NCBI GenBank assembly: GCA_040217795.1
Contig: JBEHWK010000007.1
Location: 1-62,483, forward strand
Direction: 5' to 3'
Length of the DNA: 62,483 nucleotides
Source of the DNA: Clostridium_T sp040217795
GTDB lineage: Bacteria; Bacillota; Clostridia; Clostridiales; Clostridiaceae
The translations under genes were made by a program, and so were the position numbers. Below the pieces are notes generated by a model. The model was not told where the DNA came from. It ran no database searches and saw nothing but the letters and a program-made list of their open reading frames with translations. Shown here piece by piece: positions 15,871 through 25,382 of this stretch (its first letter is position 1; every line of letters begins with the position of its first letter).

Positions 15871-18492
15871 ATGGGATTGACTCCAATGATGCAGCAATAC
15901 TTTGAAATAAAAGAAAGGTATGAAGACTGCATATTATTTTTCAGATTAGGTGACTTTTATGAAATGTTCTTTAAGGATGCTGAAATCGCATCTAAAGAAC
16001 TGGAATTGGTTCTTACAGGAAGAGACTGCGGTCTTGAGGAAAGAGCCCCTATGTGCGGAATACCATATCATGCTTCCGGAAATTACATAGGCAGGCTGAT
16101 AACAAAAGGATATAAGGTTGCAATATGTGAGCAGGTTGAAGATCCTGCAGCAGCAAAGGGTATCGTTAAAAGGGATGTAATAAAAGTTTTAACCCCAGGA
16201 ACATTCAACGATACAGCATTTATTGATGACAGCAGAAACAATTATTTAATGTCAATTTATATTAAAGAAGATAAGGTTTCTTTGGCAGCAACTGATATTT
16301 CAACCGGAGATTTTAAATGTACAGGTTTCGCAGGGAATTTTACATTGATTCAGGATGAAATAGCAAAATTTAAGCCTTCAGAGATCATAATTAATGAAGA
16401 AACAGATGATGATGTAAAAACCAAGCTTTTCGATGCCTTTTCAGGATTGGTTACAGTAAGAGGAGAAAAGTATTTTTCAGAAGACTTCAGTTCTTACGAA
16501 GAACAATTCAATAACCTTGAAAATATTCGAATAGACCATAACATTGAGTGCTGTGCAAATGCATTGATTAAATATATAATTGAAACTCAGAAAGATACAT
16601 TGTCAAATATTGACTCAATTGAGTTCTATAAAGTCGAGGATTACATGACATTGGATTCCTCTTCCAGAAGGAATCTTGAACTTACAGAGAATTTAAGGGA
16701 AAAGACTAAAAGAGGATCACTTCTTTGGGTTCTTGATAAAACTAAAACAGCCATGGGATCAAGAACTTTAAGAAGGTTTATTGAAGAACCTTTAATAAAC
16801 AAAGAAATGATCCAGAAGAGGCTTGACCTGGTGGAGGAGCTTACATCTTCAGTTTCCCTTCTGGAAGAGCTAAGGGAGGCTTTGGATTCCATTTATGATA
16901 TTGAGCGTATAATAGGTAAAATTTCAAATAAGAATGTAACTCCGAAAGATTTGATCAGTTTAAAACTATCTTTATATAAAGTGCCTGAAATAAAAAAGAT
17001 AATGTCCTCCTTCAATTCTTCGCAATTTAAAGAATACTGTATGAAAATTGATGAACTGACTGATATAAAAGATCTTCTTGAAAAAGGAATACTTGATGAT
17101 CCTTCAATTACTCTGAAAGACGGAGGAATAATAAAAGAAGGATATAACGAGGAAATTGACAGATTGAAGGAAGCCAAGCTTAAGGGAAAAGAATGGATAG
17201 CATCAATTGAACACAGGGAAAGAGAAGTCACTGGCATAAAGTCTCTGAAGGTAGGCTATAATAAAGTCTTTGGATATTATATAGAAATCAGCAGGGCGAA
17301 CTTCAGTTCGATCCCTGTAGGAAGATACATAAGAAAGCAGACTCTTGCAAATGCAGAGAGATTCATTACTGAAGAACTTAAGAAGATTGAAGAGAGCGTA
17401 TTAGGCGCTGAAGAAAAGCTGGTTGATCTGGAATACAAATCATTCTGTGATATCAGGGATAAAGTTGACTCGGAAATTGAAAGAATTAAAATTACCGGGA
17501 GGATAATTGCGGAAACAGATGTTCTGAGCACCTTCAGCAAGGTATCTCTAGATAACAATTACTGCAAGCCTCTTCTTAATGAAGTGGGAGATAGTTCCAT
17601 TGTTGACGGGCGTCATCCTGTAGTGGAGAAGGTTATTCCATCAGGGGAATTCATTTCAAATGATACTTACTTAAACTCAGGGGAAAATCAATTGCTGATA
17701 ATTACAGGTCCTAATATGGCCGGTAAGTCAACATATATGAGACAAGTTGCATTGATAACATTAATGGCTCAGATCGGATGTTTTGTGCCTGCCAAAAAAG
17801 CCAATATAGGAATATGTGATAAAATATTTACCAGGATAGGTGCTTCTGATGACCTGGCTGGAGGAAAATCCACGTTCATGGTAGAGATGTGGGAGGTTTC
17901 GAATATATTGAAAAATGTGACTTCCGATTCACTGGTGCTACTTGATGAGGTGGGAAGAGGAACATCAACATATGATGGTCTTAGTATTGCATGGGCAGTA
18001 ATTGAGCATCTTTCAAAGGGAAAAGTAAAACCAAGAACTCTTTTTGCAACACATTACCATGAACTGACCCAGCTTGAGAAACAGATAAACGGAGTTAAGA
18101 ATTATTCAGTAGCTGTTAAAGAGCTTAAAGATACCATTGTCTTTTTAAGAAAAATTGTGCCTGGTGGAGCAGACCAGTCTTATGGTATTGAGGTTGCTAA
18201 GCTTGCTGGATTGCCAGGACCTTTGATTACCAGAGCAAAGGAAATACTCGATGAATTGGAATCCACTCTTGAAATAAAAGAAAACACACAGGAAATGAGA
18301 CCAGAAACAAAAAGTAAGGCCAGCACTAAATCAAATACCAAAGTTGATACCAGGGTACAGCTTGGTTTTTCAGATATTGAGAGGGATAATTTTATTAACG
18401 AGCTGGCAGCCATAGACGTGATGAATATGACCCCTATGGACAGTATGAATAAACTATATGAATTTATTAAGAAAGCTAAGGAAATCAAATGA
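15871..18492 (+). CDS. mutS: DNA mismatch repair protein MutS
   Basis: The 873-residue protein has the mismatch-recognition domain opening with MMQQYFEIK and the FFRLGDFYE wedge motif, connector and core domains, then the ATPase: GPNMAGKST (Walker A), LLDEVGRGTSTYDG (Walker B and signature) and FATHYHEL. It binds base mismatches as a dimer and recruits MutL. I chose the ATG at 15871 because AGGAGGTTTTT directly precedes it; a frame-open ATG 48 bases upstream has no binding site and falls in a small AGCTCT hairpin (about 15831-15847). It begins the block mutS-mutL-miaA-hfq. Confidence 0.98.
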   Translation: MGLTPMMQQYFEIKERYEDCILFFRLGDFYEMFFKDAEIASKELELVLTGRDCGLEERAPMCGIPYHASGNYIGRLITKGYKVAICEQVEDPAAAKGIVKRDVIKVLTPGTFNDTAFIDDSRNNYLMSIYIKEDKVSLAATDISTGDFKCTGFAGNFTLIQDEIAKFKPSEIIINEETDDDVKTKLFDAFSGLVTVRGEKYFSEDFSSYEEQFNNLENIRIDHNIECCANALIKYIIETQKDTLSNIDSIEFYKVEDYMTLDSSSRRNLELTENLREKTKRGSLLWVLDKTKTAMGSRTLRRFIEEPLINKEMIQKRLDLVEELTSSVSLLEELREALDSIYDIERIIGKISNKNVTPKDLISLKLSLYKVPEIKKIMSSFNSSQFKEYCMKIDELTDIKDLLEKGILDDPSITLKDGGIIKEGYNEEIDRLKEAKLKGKEWIASIEHREREVTGIKSLKVGYNKVFGYYIEISRANFSSIPVGRYIRKQTLANAERFITEELKKIEESVLGAEEKLVDLEYKSFCDIRDKVDSEIERIKITGRIIAETDVLSTFSKVSLDNNYCKPLLNEVGDSSIVDGRHPVVEKVIPSGEFISNDTYLNSGENQLLIITGPNMAGKSTYMRQVALITLMAQIGCFVPAKKANIGICDKIFTRIGASDDLAGGKSTFMVEMWEVSNILKNVTSDSLVLLDEVGRGTSTYDGLSIAWAVIEHLSKGKVKPRTLFATHYHELTQLEKQINGVKNYSVAVKELKDTIVFLRKIVPGGADQSYGIEVAKLAGLPGPLITRAKEILDELESTLEIKENTQEMRPETKSKASTKSNTKVDTRVQLGFSDIERDNFINELAAIDVMNMTPMDSMNKLYEFIKKAKEIK

Positions 18493-18510
18493 TAAAAGAG
18501 GTGATGGGAC

Positions 18511-20343
18511 TTGAAAAGAATAAATATTTTAGATACAAATACGTCAAATAAAATAGCTGCAGGAGAGGTAGTTGAAAGACCATCATCTGTAGTAAAAGAA
18601 TTAGTTGAAAATTCAATAGATGCAGGCAGCAAAAATATACTTATTGAGATTCATGATGGAGGGGAAACCTCCATAAAAATAGTTGATGATGGAGAGGGGA
18701 TTCATCCTGAAGATATTTCGAAAGCATTCATGCCTCATGCAACATCCAAAATTAAAACTGTAGAAGATATTTATTCTATAAGTACCCTGGGATTCAGGGG
18801 AGAAGCTCTTCCGTCAATAGCAGCTGTTTCAAAGACGGTTTTAAAATCAAAACCTCAGGAGACAGAAGTAGGATGTGAGATTTTCATTGAAGGAGGAACC
18901 ATCGAATATATCAGAGAAAGCAGTGTTAATAAGGGTACATCAATAGAAGTAAGGGACTTATTCTATAATGTGCCGGCAAGAAAGAAATTCTTGAAATCAA
19001 CTTCAAGAGAAGCTGCTTTGATAAATGATATTATTACGAGAATCTCTCTTTCAAATCCACATATCTCTTTTAACCTTTCAGTAAATAACAAGAAAGTTAT
19101 TCAAACATACGGCAATGGTAAAATAGAGGACGTGATCAGAAATATATATGGGAAAACGATTCTTGAAAATCTTATATATTTTGAAGGTGCCAGTGACACA
19201 TTCACAGTCTATGGGTACATAGGAAAAGAGGAGATATCAAGGGGCAGCAGAAATAATCAGAGCATATTCATAAACGGAAGGTATATCAAAAACAAAACTA
19301 TAACAGCAGCAGCAGAAACTGCTTTTAAATCTTTTGCTACAGTCAATAAGTATCCTTTTTTCCTTATTAACGTGGAGACTTATCCGGAATTTGTAGATGT
19401 AAACATTCATCCTACAAAGGCTGAAGTTAAGTTTAACGATGAAAAATCCTTATTTAAAATAATATTTGATACTATACATAATGCATTGAGAAACAGTGTT
19501 CAGGCATCTTTCATGGCTGATGAAAAACCTGAACCTGAAGTTATTCATGAAAATATAAGCTTTCAGTTAGAAAGCACATTCAGGGGTGAAATTCTGCCGC
19601 CAAAAGAAGTTGAGCTTCCGCTGGATCTGAAAAGTGATTCTGCAGAGAAAAACTGTATTATTGAAGAAAAAGAGGGGACTGAAAGAGAAAGAACTGTTGA
19701 TACTCAAAAGGCTGAAGTATATGAAACTGCTGAAAGTTACAAACCCTCAGAACGTATGCCTAAAATTCCGAATCTAAAGGTAATCGGACAATTTAACAAG
19801 AGTTACATTTTATGCGAGTATCTGGATACCCTATATGTTATTGATCAGCATGCTGCACATGAAAAATATATTTTTGAGAAATACTGCAGTGAGATCAGAG
19901 AAAAGCATATTGAGGCACAGCCATTGCTGGTGCCGTGCATCATCCAGCTTACACTTGATGACTATGTATATTTCGAAGATAACATGGAAATATTTAAAAA
20001 TGCGGGATTTGTCATTGAACCATTTGGCATCAATACAGTTTCTATAAAAGAGGTTCCATATTTTTTAGGTAAGCTTGATACCAAAGGATTATTCCTGAGC
20101 ATCCTGGATAATTTAAAAAACTTAGGTTCCGGAGATACTCTTGAAGTAAAATATAACAGGATAGCAACACTCGCTTGTAAATCTGCTGTAAAAGCGAACA
20201 ATGAACTGACTATTTCTGAAATGACAGAATTAGTGAATGAAATGAAAGATATGGAGGATCCGTATCACTGTCCTCATGGAAGGCCTACTATAATTAAATT
20301 GACTAACTATGAGCTTGAAAAGAGATTTAGAAGAATAACCTAA
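18511..20343 (+). CDS. mutL: DNA mismatch repair protein MutL
   Basis: 610 residues. The N-terminal GHKL ATPase has AAGEVVERPSSVVKELVENS, DDGEGI and TLGFRGEALPSI. The C-terminal dimer/endonuclease domain keeps the metal motif DQHAAHEKYIFE, plus ACKSAVKAN and CPHGRPT. These residues mark the nicking-competent MutL type found in bacteria without MutH. It starts at TTG 18 bp after mutS, with GAGGTG seven bases upstream. It works with MutS to license strand-specific repair and is surely cotranscribed with it. Confidence 0.97.
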   Translation: MKRINILDTNTSNKIAAGEVVERPSSVVKELVENSIDAGSKNILIEIHDGGETSIKIVDDGEGIHPEDISKAFMPHATSKIKTVEDIYSISTLGFRGEALPSIAAVSKTVLKSKPQETEVGCEIFIEGGTIEYIRESSVNKGTSIEVRDLFYNVPARKKFLKSTSREAALINDIITRISLSNPHISFNLSVNNKKVIQTYGNGKIEDVIRNIYGKTILENLIYFEGASDTFTVYGYIGKEEISRGSRNNQSIFINGRYIKNKTITAAAETAFKSFATVNKYPFFLINVETYPEFVDVNIHPTKAEVKFNDEKSLFKIIFDTIHNALRNSVQASFMADEKPEPEVIHENISFQLESTFRGEILPPKEVELPLDLKSDSAEKNCIIEEKEGTERERTVDTQKAEVYETAESYKPSERMPKIPNLKVIGQFNKSYILCEYLDTLYVIDQHAAHEKYIFEKYCSEIREKHIEAQPLLVPCIIQLTLDDYVYFEDNMEIFKNAGFVIEPFGINTVSIKEVPYFLGKLDTKGLFLSILDNLKNLGSGDTLEVKYNRIATLACKSAVKANNELTISEMTELVNEMKDMEDPYHCPHGRPTIIKLTNYELEKRFRRIT

Positions 20344-20352
20344 GGAGTACAA

Positions 20353-21285
20353 ATGGATAATAAATTATTAATAATAGCAGGTCCCACAGCAGTAGGGAAA
20401 AGTGAAATAGCAGTAACTTTGGCAAAAAAGTTAAACGGAGAGATTATCTCAGCAGATTCTATGCAGATTTATAAATTTATGAACATAGGATCTGCTAAAA
20501 TTACAAAAGAAGAAATGGAAGGGATTCCTCATTATATGATTGATTTTTTAGATCCTAAGGAGGAATATACAGTTTCAGAGTATAAAGATAAAGTCTTTGA
20601 AATTATAAAAGATATTCACTCAAGAGGGAAACTCCCTATAATTGCAGGGGGCACAGGATTATATATCAATTCTGTCATTTGCGATATGTCTTTTGCAGAG
20701 GGAGAAAAGGATGAAGAATATAGAAATTACTTAAATGAATTAGCTGATGAAAAAGGAAACGAATATATACATGATATGCTGAGAACGGTAGATCCTGTAA
20801 GTGCTGATGCCATTCATTACAATAACAGAAAAAGGGTAATACGTGCAATGGAGGTATTCCACCTCACCGGCAAAGCTTTTTCATCCTTTGATATGGGAAG
20901 TGAAATCTACAAATGTCCTTACCAGCTGTATTACTACATACTAAATATGCCTAGGAATGATCTCTATGCAAGAATCAATAGAAGGGTAGATATAATGATG
21001 GAATTGGGGCTTCTTAATGAAGTCCGGAACTTAAAGGACATGGGGTTGAATGAAAATATGCAGTCCATGAAGGGAATAGGATATAAAGAAATATTCCAGC
21101 ATATAAATGGAGAAGTCTCCTTAGAGGAAGCGGTGGACAAAATTAAACAGGGAAGCAGAAATTATGCCAAGAGACAATTAACCTGGTTTAGAAAAGATCC
21201 AAGAGCGGAATTTATTAACAAGGAAGACTTTAAAAATGACGATGAAATTGTATCCAAAATAACTAATGACATTATGTCAAGTTAA
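20353..21285 (+). CDS. miaA: tRNA dimethylallyltransferase
   Basis: 310 residues with the P-loop AGPTAVGKSE (residues 8-17), DSMQIYKFMNIGSAK (substrate channel), AGGTGLYI and the C-terminal RQLTWFRKD. MiaA adds a dimethylallyl group to A37 of tRNAs reading U-initial codons, using dimethylallyl diphosphate. It starts 9 bp after mutL with TAAGGAGT as binding site and is followed after 47 bp by hfq, an order widely kept in Firmicutes. Confidence 0.97.
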   Translation: MDNKLLIIAGPTAVGKSEIAVTLAKKLNGEIISADSMQIYKFMNIGSAKITKEEMEGIPHYMIDFLDPKEEYTVSEYKDKVFEIIKDIHSRGKLPIIAGGTGLYINSVICDMSFAEGEKDEEYRNYLNELADEKGNEYIHDMLRTVDPVSADAIHYNNRKRVIRAMEVFHLTGKAFSSFDMGSEIYKCPYQLYYYILNMPRNDLYARINRRVDIMMELGLLNEVRNLKDMGLNENMQSMKGIGYKEIFQHINGEVSLEEAVDKIKQGSRNYAKRQLTWFRKDPRAEFINKEDFKNDDEIVSKITNDIMSS

Positions 21286-21332
21286 GAGTATAATATAATT
21301 AATTATTGAAATGAATATGGAGGACGGATTGA

Positions 21333-21569
21333 ATGAACAAGCAAAGTAATAATTTGCAGGATATATTTTTAAACGGTGCCAGAAAAAACAAGATACCTGT
21401 TACAGTATATCTTACAAATGGGTTTCAATTAAAAGGATTTGTTAAAGGTTTCGATTCCTTTACTGTAGTTTTGGATTGTGAAGGAAAACAAATGATGATA
21501 TATAAACATGCAATTTCTACTATAAACCCTGGGAAAGCAATCTTGTTTAATAACGAAACAACAATATAA
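21333..21569 (+). CDS. hfq: RNA chaperone Hfq
   Basis: 78 residues with the Sm1 core (QDIFLNGARKNKIPVTVYLTNGFQLKGFVKGFDSF in outline) and the Sm2 YKHAISTI motif. Hfq forms hexameric rings that bind small RNAs and mRNAs. The C-terminal tail is short, as usual in Gram-positives. The ATG follows ATGGAGGACGG. It closes the miaA-hfq unit, with a hairpin terminator right after the stop. Confidence 0.97.
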   Translation: MNKQSNNLQDIFLNGARKNKIPVTVYLTNGFQLKGFVKGFDSFTVVLDCEGKQMMIYKHAISTINPGKAILFNNETTI

Positions 21570-21572
21570 AAT

Positions 21573-21604
21573 ACTCTCTATGCTCTGCATAGAGAGCTTT
21601 TATT
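21573..21604 (+). terminator. Terminator after hfq
   Basis: CTCTCTATGC (21574-21583) pairs with GCATAGAGAG (21587-21596), followed by CTTTTATTT. Confidence 0.88.
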
Positions 21605-21638
21605 TGGATTAAGGATAAAGTTGAGAAGGAGTATATGA

Positions 21639-22925
21639 ATGTTAGATTTAACTGCAGATTATTTAAAGAAACAATATAAGATAAACGATGAAACTTTGAA
21701 TTTATATTCAGAGGCGATGGAAGATATTAAAGATGAATTTGAATACTATGATAAGATAAGAGAATATAACCAATTTAAAGTACTTAAAGCTCTTCAGGAA
21801 GAAAGAATCAGCGATGCTCATTTCACCAATTCTTCAGGATATGGATACGGAGATATCGGAAGAGATGCTCTTGACAGAGTGTACGCAAGAATTTTCAACT
21901 GCGAAAGTGCTTTGGTAAGACCTCACTTTGTTAATGGTACACATGCTATAGGTGCAGCGTTATTCGGAAATCTAAGACCTGGAGATACTATTCTTGGAGC
22001 TTCAGGTAAGCCATATGATACCCTTCACAATATCATAGGTATTGAAAATGAAGAAAACATTGGTTCTCTAAAAGATTTCGGAGTTAATTACACTCAGATT
22101 GATCTTAAGGAAGGGTATTTTGATATAGATAGAATAGAAGAGGAATTAAAGAATGACCCGTCAATTAAACTTGTTCATCTTCAAAGAAGTACAGGTTATG
22201 GATGGAGAAATTCTTTCAGCATAGAAGATTTAGGGTTTGCAATTTCAAAAATAAAGGCTTTAAGAAGTGATGTAATAGTCTTCGTTGATAATTGCTATGG
22301 GGAATTTATCGAAACTATGGAACCTACTGATGTAGGCGCAGATCTTGTTGCTGGTTCCCTTATCAAGAATATCGGAGGCGGTATTGCCCCTACAGGCGGA
22401 TATATTGTGGGAAAAGAAGAGTATGTGACTCAAAGTGCTTACAGACTGACTATTCCAGGAATAGGAGGGGAGTGTGGTTCAACTTTTGGTGTCATGAGAA
22501 GTTTGTTTCAAGGGTTGTTCTTGGCTCCTCATGTTTCAATGGAAGCAGTAAAAGGTGCTGTATTTTGTGCCAGAATAATGGAACTTGCCGGTTTTGAGGT
22601 TCTTCCTAAATACAATCACAAGAGAAGTGATATAATTCAGGCTGTCAAGTTTGGTAATAAAGATAAGCTTATAGCTTTTTGCAAGGGAATACAAAAAGGT
22701 TCTCCTATAGATTCCTTTGTTGAATGTGAACCATGGGATATGCCCGGATATAAAGATCAGGTAATTATGGCTGCAGGTGCATTCATTCAGGGGGCAAGTA
22801 TTGAGTTGTCTGCAGATGCTCCTATAAGAGAGCCATATATTGCGTACCTTCAGGGCGGATTGACTTTTGATCATGCCAAAATAGGAGTATTGATAGCATT
22901 ATCAAAAATACAGGATATTAAATAA
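21639..22925 (+). CDS. ynbB: YnbB-type PLP enzyme (methionine gamma-lyase family / aluminium resistance protein)
   Basis: 428 residues of the Met_gamma_lyase family, which has the aspartate-aminotransferase fold. It shows GYGYGDIGRD, RPHFVNGTHAI, FVDNCYGEF with the PLP-facing aspartate, and a GSLIKNIGGG segment with the Schiff-base lysine. The family is often named aluminium resistance protein, but its substrate is not settled; carbon-sulfur lyase activity is the usual guess. Its place after miaA-hfq is strongly conserved in clostridia and bacilli. The ATG follows GAGAAGGAGTAT. Confidence 0.88.
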   Translation: MLDLTADYLKKQYKINDETLNLYSEAMEDIKDEFEYYDKIREYNQFKVLKALQEERISDAHFTNSSGYGYGDIGRDALDRVYARIFNCESALVRPHFVNGTHAIGAALFGNLRPGDTILGASGKPYDTLHNIIGIENEENIGSLKDFGVNYTQIDLKEGYFDIDRIEEELKNDPSIKLVHLQRSTGYGWRNSFSIEDLGFAISKIKALRSDVIVFVDNCYGEFIETMEPTDVGADLVAGSLIKNIGGGIAPTGGYIVGKEEYVTQSAYRLTIPGIGGECGSTFGVMRSLFQGLFLAPHVSMEAVKGAVFCARIMELAGFEVLPKYNHKRSDIIQAVKFGNKDKLIAFCKGIQKGSPIDSFVECEPWDMPGYKDQVIMAAGAFIQGASIELSADAPIREPYIAYLQGGLTFDHAKIGVLIALSKIQDIK

Positions 22926-22976
22926 GAATAAAAAATACGGGCCGTCAGGCATGTATCATAACTTAGTAAAATGATA

Positions 22977-23032
22977 TACTCTCCTTATAGTAGACAGATT
23001 CAATAAAATATCTGTTTATAATAAGGGGAGTA
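22977..23032 (+). repeat. Long hairpin after ynbB
   Basis: The arm 22977-22999 (TACTCTCCTTATAG...ACAGAT) pairs with 23010-23032 (ATCTGTTTATAAT...GGAGTA) over 22 of 23 positions including G-U pairs, with a 10-base AT-rich loop and a following AATTTTATAT. It may terminate ynbB or be a leader of the next gene. The rest of this 348-bp gap (22926-23273) holds no gene I can support. Confidence 0.6.
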
Positions 23033-23273
23033 ATTTTATATCTGGAAAGGTGAAATTGTACAGTGCAGGCGATTACAAATCCGGATATATATTATATAAT
23101 TAAAGTAAGACGAATAAATATTAGCAAAAGTTTTCAATAAGTTTTTTACAAAATTCTGGCTGATTAAGGGCTTTAGCAAGTCGGGAGGTGAAAACAAGAG
23201 CAGAGTAAGACAAGCTATATAAAATAGCTGCAAGCTAACAAAAAAATATACATTATTATCAGGGGGTAGCGAT

Positions 23274-23996
23274 ATGAAAAAGATTACTGTTTTGCTTTTA
23301 AGTTTCGTATTAATTTTCTCTTTGGCTGGATGTACTAAAAGTTCATCGCCAACGACTGATAGCAATAACGATAATTCCACTGCTTCAGAGGATACTTCAA
23401 CAGTTGATAACAATGAACAGAAAGACTTTCAGTATAGCGATGAATATATTTCTGCACATTTAGGTAATGAATATGCTGTCACATATAAGTTCGCTTATTT
23501 TGAAAATAACAAAGAAACAAATACTGCGGTAGTGACAATAAAGAAAAATGAAAAGGGGTATTACTTCAATATGGGGGATGCTTCAGAAAACATTGGTGAT
23601 TCCGAGTTTATGTATGTAAAAGAAAATGACAAATACGTCATGTGTACAAAAGGAGGTAGTGGGGTTTTTTCAAAAGTCAGTGAAGTAACCATGACTGAGG
23701 ATGAAATAAAAGCCACTGCAGCAGGGACTTTGTCATATATGTCCTTCTATAAGACATATGTTGATGATTTAAATAAAGTCGGCACTGAAACAATATGTGG
23801 ACGTACATGTGATAAATATTCTATGAAATCATATAATACTGCGGCTTCTGTATATATCGAGTTCTGTATTGACCAAAAAACTGGAATATGTCTTAAGTAT
23901 ACCGTAAATGCAAAAGATTGGAACGAGCGGGGTGGTTTTAATTTCGAATGCACTGAATTTAAAACAGATAATGTGGAATTGCCGGCGGTTCAATAG
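23274..23996 (+). CDS. Lipoprotein of unknown function
   Basis: 240 residues. A classic lipoprotein signal (KKITVLLLSFVLIFSLAGC, lipobox cysteine at about residue 20) is followed by a Ser/Thr/Asp/Asn-rich linker of 30 residues and a soluble domain with two cysteine-bearing loops (ICGRTCDKYS and FCIDQKTGICLKY), which may form disulfides outside the cell. The fold resembles outer-surface carrier or DUF4412-like proteins only loosely; I do not assign a function. The ATG follows CAGGGGGTAGCG. It is monocistronic. Confidence 0.75.
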   Translation: MKKITVLLLSFVLIFSLAGCTKSSSPTTDSNNDNSTASEDTSTVDNNEQKDFQYSDEYISAHLGNEYAVTYKFAYFENNKETNTAVVTIKKNEKGYYFNMGDASENIGDSEFMYVKENDKYVMCTKGGSGVFSKVSEVTMTEDEIKATAAGTLSYMSFYKTYVDDLNKVGTETICGRTCDKYSMKSYNTAASVYIEFCIDQKTGICLKYTVNAKDWNERGGFNFECTEFKTDNVELPAVQ

Positions 23997-24036
23997 AAAC
24001 TTCGTCAGTTCAATGTCACTTCAATTAAAACAAGAA

Positions 24037-24078
24037 AAAGCTCCTGTTTCCTGTAATTTGGATAATAGGAGCTTTAGT
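24037..24078. terminator. Terminator between the lipoprotein gene and lexA
   Basis: AAAGCTCCT (24037-24045) pairs with AGGAGCTTT (24067-24075). The genes converge here, so it may serve both. Confidence 0.65.
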
Positions 24079-24093
24079 GTGATTAAGGGCAAA

Positions 24094-24693
24094 TCAGTAA
24101 GCTCTGAAAATGCCCACTAATTTACCTAATATAGTACAATCATTTACTATGATTGGATCCATTGTTTTATTTTCTGGCTGTAATCTTACTACACCAGCTT
24201 CTTTATAAAATCTTTTGATGGTAGCTTCGTTATCAATCAATGCAACAACTATTTCTCCGTTAGCAGCAGTAGGACATTTTTCGATGATTGCATAGTCGCC
24301 GTCATTTATTCCTGCATCTATCATGCTTTCTCCCCAAACCTTCAGCATGAATAAATCTCTGTCATGTTTTATATAATCAATTGGAATAGGAAAAGTATCT
24401 TCTATGTTTTCAGTTGCTAAAATAGGTGCACCTGCTGTAACTTTTCCGATCAATGGTATATTTATCATTTCTTTTCTTGGAGAGTTCAGTTCAAGTATTT
24501 CTAAGGCTCTTGGTTTAGTTGGATCTCTGCGGATCAAACCTTTCTTTTCAAGTCTTTTCAAGTGGCCATGAACTGTGGATGTAGACTTTAAAGTTACTGC
24601 GTCGCATATTTCTCTTACAGATGGTGGATACCCTTTGTTTTCTGTATAACTTTTAAGAAATTCATATATTTCAGTTTGTTTATCCTTAGACAT
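24094..24693 (-). CDS. lexA: LexA SOS repressor
   Basis: 199 residues. The N-terminal winged helix (about 1-65) contains PPSVREICDAV and the recognition helix STSTVHGHLKRL. The C-terminal peptidase domain has the Ala-Gly self-cleavage site in KVTAGAPI, the nucleophile serine in GESMIDAGI and the general-base lysine in EATIKRF. It represses DNA-damage genes until RecA filaments trigger cleavage. The ATG is preceded by AGAGAGGTGTTAAT. Two SOS boxes in its own promoter indicate autoregulation. Confidence 0.97.
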   Translation of the reverse strand: MSKDKQTEIYEFLKSYTENKGYPPSVREICDAVTLKSTSTVHGHLKRLEKKGLIRRDPTKPRALEILELNSPRKEMINIPLIGKVTAGAPILATENIEDTFPIPIDYIKHDRDLFMLKVWGESMIDAGINDGDYAIIEKCPTAANGEIVVALIDNEATIKRFYKEAGVVRLQPENKTMDPIIVNDCTILGKLVGIFRAY

Positions 24694-24721
24694 ATTAACA
24701 CCTCTCTTAGTTTATTTATAT

Positions 24722-24760
24722 ATTATACCATAACATATATGTTTTATCAAACTTATGTTC
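24722..24760 (-). promoter_or_regulatory. lexA promoter with two SOS boxes
   Basis: On the minus strand TTGATA (plus 24745-24750) and TATAAT (plus 24722-24727) are 17 bp apart. AACATATATGTT (24732-24743) is a perfect palindrome inside the spacer, and GAACATAAGTTT (minus strand, plus 24749-24760) touches the -35. Both fit the Gram-positive LexA consensus GAAC-N4-GTTC/T. Confidence 0.85.
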
Positions 24761-24771
24761 TCATTATTCAT

Positions 24772-24800
24772 TTGCGTATAAATTGTTTATCTGATATAAT
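24772..24800 (+). promoter_or_regulatory. Promoter of the eight-cysteine protein gene
   Basis: TTGCGT (24772-24777) and TATAAT (24795-24800) with a 17-bp spacer. The SOS box at 24749-24760 lies 11 bp upstream of this -35. Confidence 0.72.
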
Positions 24801-24830
24801 CTCAAGAGAAGATTTTAAAGGAGTAGTGAA

Positions 24831-25253
24831 ATGAAAGAATTTTGTTTATTCAATTCAAATAAGAAATGTGATAATTGCGGTGAGTGTGATTCTTGCGTAT
24901 ATGACAATAAAAAGATTTGTAATAATTGTGGAAAGTGTATGGAAGAAGAAGGTATTGACATAAAAGCAATTAAAATTGAGGAAATAGCAAAGGCTATTAC
25001 TGAAAATAAGATCCTGGAAGAAGAGTTGTCAGAATCAGAGATGAACGAAATAGATGATGATAATATAAATGATGATAATATGGAAGATTTCGAATCACTT
25101 GAGGAAGGTGGTTTTAATACTGAGTCACCTGAGAAATACGAGGATGCATGGGATCATATAGAATATGTTGAAGATATAGATAGTTTGGTTATGGAGGAAG
25201 ACTTTTCTGATGAAATCTTCCCGGGATTGAGAAGAGTTAAAAGAAGTATTTAA
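24831..25253 (+). CDS. Eight-cysteine acidic protein, divergent from lexA
   Basis: 140 residues, function unknown. The first 36 residues hold eight cysteines at 5, 13, 16, 19, 22, 30, 33 and 36 in CxxC steps, enough for one or two zinc or iron-sulfur sites. The rest is very acidic (long D/E/N runs) and ends with a small basic patch (RRVKRS). No membrane segment or signal is present. The ATG follows AAAGGAGTAG. It shares the lexA intergenic region, so LexA may influence it. The acidic tail could mimic DNA or contact a basic partner; that is speculation. Confidence 0.8.
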   Translation: MKEFCLFNSNKKCDNCGECDSCVYDNKKICNNCGKCMEEEGIDIKAIKIEEIAKAITENKILEEELSESEMNEIDDDNINDDNMEDFESLEEGGFNTESPEKYEDAWDHIEYVEDIDSLVMEEDFSDEIFPGLRRVKRSI

Positions 25254-25274
25254 TGATTTTAATAATACTGATTT

Positions 25275-25319
25275 AAAAAGGGATTTCAGAGTATAATATC
25301 ACTCTGAAATCCCTTTTTT
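25275..25319. terminator. Bidirectional terminator
   Basis: AAAAAGGGATTTCAGAGT (25275-25292) pairs with ACTCTGAAATCCCTTTTT (25301-25318). It separates the eight-cysteine gene from the converging recombinase gene. Confidence 0.93.
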
Positions 25320-25352
25320 GTTTCGATAGTTTTTCACTATATAACCTTAATG

Positions 25353-25364
25353 TTGTAATACATA
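25353..25364 (-). repeat. 12-bp motif, copy downstream of the recombinase gene
   Basis: TTGTAATACATA is the exact reverse complement of the two TATGTATTACAA copies at 26617-26628 and 26638-26649. Together they flank the tyrosine recombinase gene in inverted orientation. Confidence 0.7.
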
Positions 25365-25382
25365 TAAATACATAGTATTGTA

